Positions 62,201-64,000 of a DNA stretch of 64,000 bases are shown here, piece after piece. The translations under genes were made by a program, and so were the position numbers. The DNA is taken from positions 186,001 to 250,000 of the forward strand of contig CAJXTB010000008.1 of the NCBI GenBank assembly GCA_913061235.1. Reading direction: 5' to 3'. The notes under the pieces were generated by a model. That model was not told the origin of the DNA, did no database searches, and saw only the letters and a program-made list of their open reading frames with translations. The stretch is from an uncultured Pseudomonadota bacterium (lineage in GTDB: Bacteria; Myxococcota_A; UBA796; GCA-2862545). Within the stretch, counting starts at the first letter, position 1, and each line of letters begins with the position of its first letter.

Positions 62201-64000
62201 CCTCACAACCGGCTGCGCAGACGGAACCGCGAGTGCAGCGGCATGAACGGCCGACGGCTGATGGGTGGCCACCATGGCCGAGCCAGTCAGCGCGGACACG
62301 GCGTTCTGCATGGTCGCCAGGAACGCGACGTGGGCATCGGCCATGCTCTGTTGGTAGGCCGTATGCGCTTGTGCAGTGCGCATCTGCGCCTCGGCGACGA
62401 GCGATGCGACGGAGCCATCGACAACGGAGGGTGTTGCGCGTGACGCAACACGGGCGGGCGCTAGGCCAGCCGAGGCGACGTTCACACGGGCGACAGCCTG
62501 TGGCGCGGCAGCGACGGGTGTCTGAGCAACAGGTGCCGCGACACGCGGTGCCGCTACAGCTGCTTGGGGTGCAGGCGCACGAACAACCGGCCGTTCCACA
62601 ACTTCGGGGTTGGGCTTTGGCAGCGCGGCAGCCCCACCCTTCGGCGGGTACGGCTTGCCGTAGTTGGCGCCGTTCAGCGACAAGGTGAACTTGGACTTGG
62701 GTACGGTTCGCGGGTCAACCGGCGTCTCGTAGGCCATCCACGTTCCGCTCAGATCCAGCGGTACACCGGCAACAACCATGCGCGCCAAGCTGTCCAAGAG
62801 CGAGACCAAGGCGTTGCGCCCCTTGCGGTCGGTGTCGATAGCCACGTGCGGGCGGCCCTTCAGAATACGACCGACAAGGCGCGTCAGGACCGAGCCCGGC
62901 CCCACTTCTACGAAGGTACGAATGCCTGCCGAGTACATGGCCTCGACCTGGTCCACGAAACGCACAGGCTGGGCAATCGCGCCACCGAGCTCGCTGGCAA
63001 CGTCGTCTCCGTAGGCTTCCGCGGTGGCGTGAGCCAAGACAGGAAGCGCTGGCTCCTGCAAGTCTTGCTCATACAGGAACGCTTCGAACGGGTCAGCCGA
63101 CGGTGCCACGACCGACGAATGGAACGCTGTGGCGACCGCCAGTCGCTTGAAGGCAATGCCAGCCGCTTCGAGTGCCGTCTCCGCCAGCTCAATGCCAGCC
63201 GTAGGTCCAGACAGAACCACCTGGGTCGGGCCGTTGTGGTTGGCGACAACAACGTCGATGCCACCAACAGCGGCACGAACCGCATCAATGTCTGCCTTAG
63301 CCGCGGTCATGGAGCCGTCGGTCTGAGCGGCATCGCGCATGAGCTCACCACGACGCCGAGCAATCCGCAGCGCGGTCTGCTCATCAAAAGCACCCGCAGC
63401 CGCAAGCGCAGTGACCTCGCCAAAGCTGTGACCGGCCATCATGGATGCGGTCAGTCCAACCTCACGCAACACGGCCAACAGGGCCAAGGATGCCGCACCA
63501 ATGGCGGGTTGCGCCCACTCGGTCGCGGTCAGGAGTGCTGCCTGCGCGGCCGCCGCGTCGCTGCCGAAGACCGGCATTGGGAAGGCCACTTCAGCGAGCT
63601 TCATGTCTCCCATCTCAATGTCTTGGGCGCGGTCCCAGACAGCCCGAGCACTGTCCATATGCATGGCCAGAGCAGCGCCCATATCCACGTATTGGCTGCC
63701 TTGGCCGGGGAATACGAACCCAACTTCGCCCACAGCATCACCATGAGCAATGTACACGCCATTCGGCGCGCTCAGCGACTCGTTGGGTGACGTCGTCAGA
63801 TGGGCTTGCACACTGGTCAACTTCGCGAACAGGTCGGCTTCATCCGTCGCTGTCAGCGCAACACGGTGAGCCTTGCTCGTGTCAGCGTTGTTCTGTGACG
63901 AGGCTGCCAGGAAGGCCAGTCCGCCGTCTTCAGATGCCAGAGTCAGTGCGTCAGTCACCGCGGTCTTCAGGTCCGAAACACTGTCCGCCGTCAGCACGAC
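59294..64000 (-). CDS. pfa2: PUFA synthase subunit Pfa2-like, 5' truncated (AT-ACP-ACP-KR-DH)
   Basis: The frame is open to the window edge, so the N-terminal part (expected KS) is missing. Visible 1568 residues: post-KS linker, acyltransferase about 90-390 (FVFPGQGSQY, GHSFGEVTAL with Ser about 191), an Ala/Pro linker to about 640, two almost identical acyl carrier domains (LGIDSIKRVEIL; serines near residues 680 and 772), a ketoreductase about 1010-1270 (VVSGGARGVTAA, VFSSVAGRAGNRGQSDYAM) and a PKS-type dehydratase about 1340-1567 (DHTIADVPVLP, FHGPDFQV). With Pfa3 it would extend and reduce acyl chains in the cytoplasm. Only two carrier domains are present, fewer than the five or more of marine gammaproteobacterial PfaA. 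Confidence 0.88.
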   Translation of the reverse strand, partial: VVLTADSVSDLKTAVTDALTLASEDGGLAFLAASSQNNADTSKAHRVALTATDEADLFAKLTSVQAHLTTSPNESLSAPNGVYIAHGDAVGEVGFVFPGQGSQYVDMGAALAMHMDSARAVWDRAQDIEMGDMKLAEVAFPMPVFGSDAAAAQAALLTATEWAQPAIGAASLALLAVLREVGLTASMMAGHSFGEVTALAAAGAFDEQTALRIARRRGELMRDAAQTDGSMTAAKADIDAVRAAVGGIDVVVANHNGPTQVVLSGPTAGIELAETALEAAGIAFKRLAVATAFHSSVVAPSADPFEAFLYEQDLQEPALPVLAHATAEAYGDDVASELGGAIAQPVRFVDQVEAMYSAGIRTFVEVGPGSVLTRLVGRILKGRPHVAIDTDRKGRNALVSLLDSLARMVVAGVPLDLSGTWMAYETPVDPRTVPKSKFTLSLNGANYGKPYPPKGGAAALPKPNPEVVERPVVRAPAPQAAVAAPRVAAPVAQTPVAAAPQAVARVNVASAGLAPARVASRATPSVVDGSVASLVAEAQMRTAQAHTAYQQSMADAHVAFLATMQNAVSALTGSAMVATHQPSAVHAAALAVPSAQPVVRHAPVAAAPVAPTPAVAAPVVSRPAPARVAAVVAKPVAAAPQRDLHALVLAVVAESTGYPVDMLEPSMALESDLGIDSIKRVEILSAVQKAAPELPEVDTGALASLDTLQEVIDHLAANAPGAAVVAPVAAAPQRDLHALVLAVVAESTGYPVDMLEPSMALESDLGIDSIKRVEILSAVQKAAPELPEVDTGALASLDTLQEVIDHLAANAPGAAKPASVQSAPVAAAAPEIGHFATRVVDAPVSNLKRPGLQGRIRITNHAVDVATGLAKALSELGYDAATVDVVDANTDVAIFTGGLVSTTTAEASVELHTEAILAAKTVAAAGSLITLQSTGGDFGLSGHANSWSAGLTGLIKTAAIEWPGRLVKAIDVDRDDVVTAVVNELRYGGPELEVGLRADGTRVTLESVPVPERVRRVKLDANDVIVVSGGARGVTAACVIALATQTRSKFVLLGRSALTDDAFPGITDDAGLKRAVLQQAKAAGETVKPADIGRRVRNIEASREVNATLGAIRKAGGEAMYCVADVSDADAVANAVAQGRQAFGSITGLIHGAGVLADRFIADKTEEQARFVLGVKLLGLQALLAALGDDALKVLAVFSSVAGRAGNRGQSDYAMANEVLNRVASQYAATHSNTVVRSIGWGPWAGGMVDASLKARFDAAGVALIDLHDGARRFVDELTPGGDVELVIGGAPSDGALLADDRPTRATFNVRVDKASHSWLVDHTIADVPVLPVVMTLEWFVRAAKAFRPELTVSAVEDVKVRRGVTLPHFYNGGDVFSLDISEAGPGQLAVSLTSADPRAPGGRAKHYDATVAVQAGPQDRPQNAVAPSLDLAEWTGTIYGDVLFHGPDFQVITELDGVADNAIQGTLDGVVAKNWPSGFQTDAAALDGGIQLAVLWNKHAQGGAFLPTGIRRYVPHDPVVSGPIRCTVRPTAQGNDASVSDIEFVGLNGEPIASLQGVQTHRRPNGL
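61561..61816 (-). repeat. ACP-coding direct repeat, unit 2 (second carrier domain)
   Basis: About 256 bases nearly identical to 61837-62092, offset exactly 276 bases (92 codons). It encodes the carrier domain plus linker. Differences are mostly in wobble positions. Confidence 0.8.
61837..62092 (-). repeat. ACP-coding direct repeat, unit 1 (first carrier domain)
   Basis: Partner of 61561-61816; both copies translate to the same protein sequence from YPVDMLEPSMALESDLGIDS through IDHLAANAPGAA. Repeat expansion and contraction by recombination would change the number of carrier domains. Confidence 0.8.

Noticed and set aside
62564-63790. 408-residue plus-strand frame opposite the pfa2 acyltransferase
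   Set aside because: Antisense to GHSFGEV and other conserved residues; no start signal.

Overview
The window looks like chromosome of a GC-rich, Gram-negative bacterium, most likely a flagellated and probably marine member of the Myxococcota (Deltaproteobacteria-like). The evidence is content: many short-signal lipoproteins, MopE-type calcium/metal-binding Cys-Asp repeats, a small Asp/Thr-repeat protein with a MYXO-CTERM-like tail, a eukaryote-like Ser/Thr kinase, an M13 protease lipoprotein, and a polyunsaturated fatty acid (PUFA) synthase whose last subunit ends in an acylglycerolphosphate acyltransferase domain, as described for myxobacterial Pfa3. No tRNA, rRNA, CRISPR array or insertion sequence was seen. 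The assignment is inference from gene content; no phylogenetic marker was compared.

Layout. (1) 1-6.1 kb: the end of a copper type II monooxygenase-like secreted protein, a DUF924 gene, an orphan FliH/FliI-like pair, a tail-anchored protein kinase (minus) and a CPBP membrane protease. (2) 6.1-15.1 kb: an M13 metallopeptidase lipoprotein (minus); a three-gene unit of a secreted Cys-Asp-Ala repeat protein, an amidoligase and a DUF427 protein; then four tandem paralogous lipoproteins (PKD-like plus YfaP/DUF2135-like) closed by two nearly identical tandem terminators. (3) 15.1-22.2 kb: purine/ureide catabolism, with xdhA-xdhB on minus and divergent allB, an allantoicase-OHCU decarboxylase fusion and hydroxyisourate hydrolase on plus. 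(4) 22.2-24.2 kb: a metzincin-type lipoprotein protease and a 314-base intergenic region holding a perfect inverted pair of DnaA boxes.

(5) 24.2-46.9 kb: a flagellar region bounded at both ends by sigma-28-type sigma factors. On minus, in transcription order: sigma-flgF-flgG-flgA-flgH-flgI-flgJ(M23); flgM-flgN-flgK-flgL; fliC; fliD-fliS-small chaperone-like gene; a block of four non-flagellar envelope genes; flgB-flgC-fliE-fliF-fliG-fliH-fliI. Sigma-28-like promoters can be read upstream of fliC and flgM. The export gate, stator, hook and FliM/FliN genes are not here. (6) 46.9-48.9 kb: a small outer-membrane-barrel-like protein and an FG-GAP/VCBS repeat lipoprotein. (7) 48.9-64 kb: two PUFA synthase genes on minus, pfa3-like (KS-CLF-four FabA-type hot dogs-PKS DH-like-acyltransferase) and a pfa2-like gene cut by the window edge (AT-ACP-ACP-KR-DH), separated by an oppositely oriented MopE-repeat/beta-helix protein gene.

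Most genes within each block overlap by 1-10 bases, so translational coupling is common. Starts were moved downstream of the longest open frame wherever a Shine-Dalgarno site plus signal peptide or family N terminus supported it.
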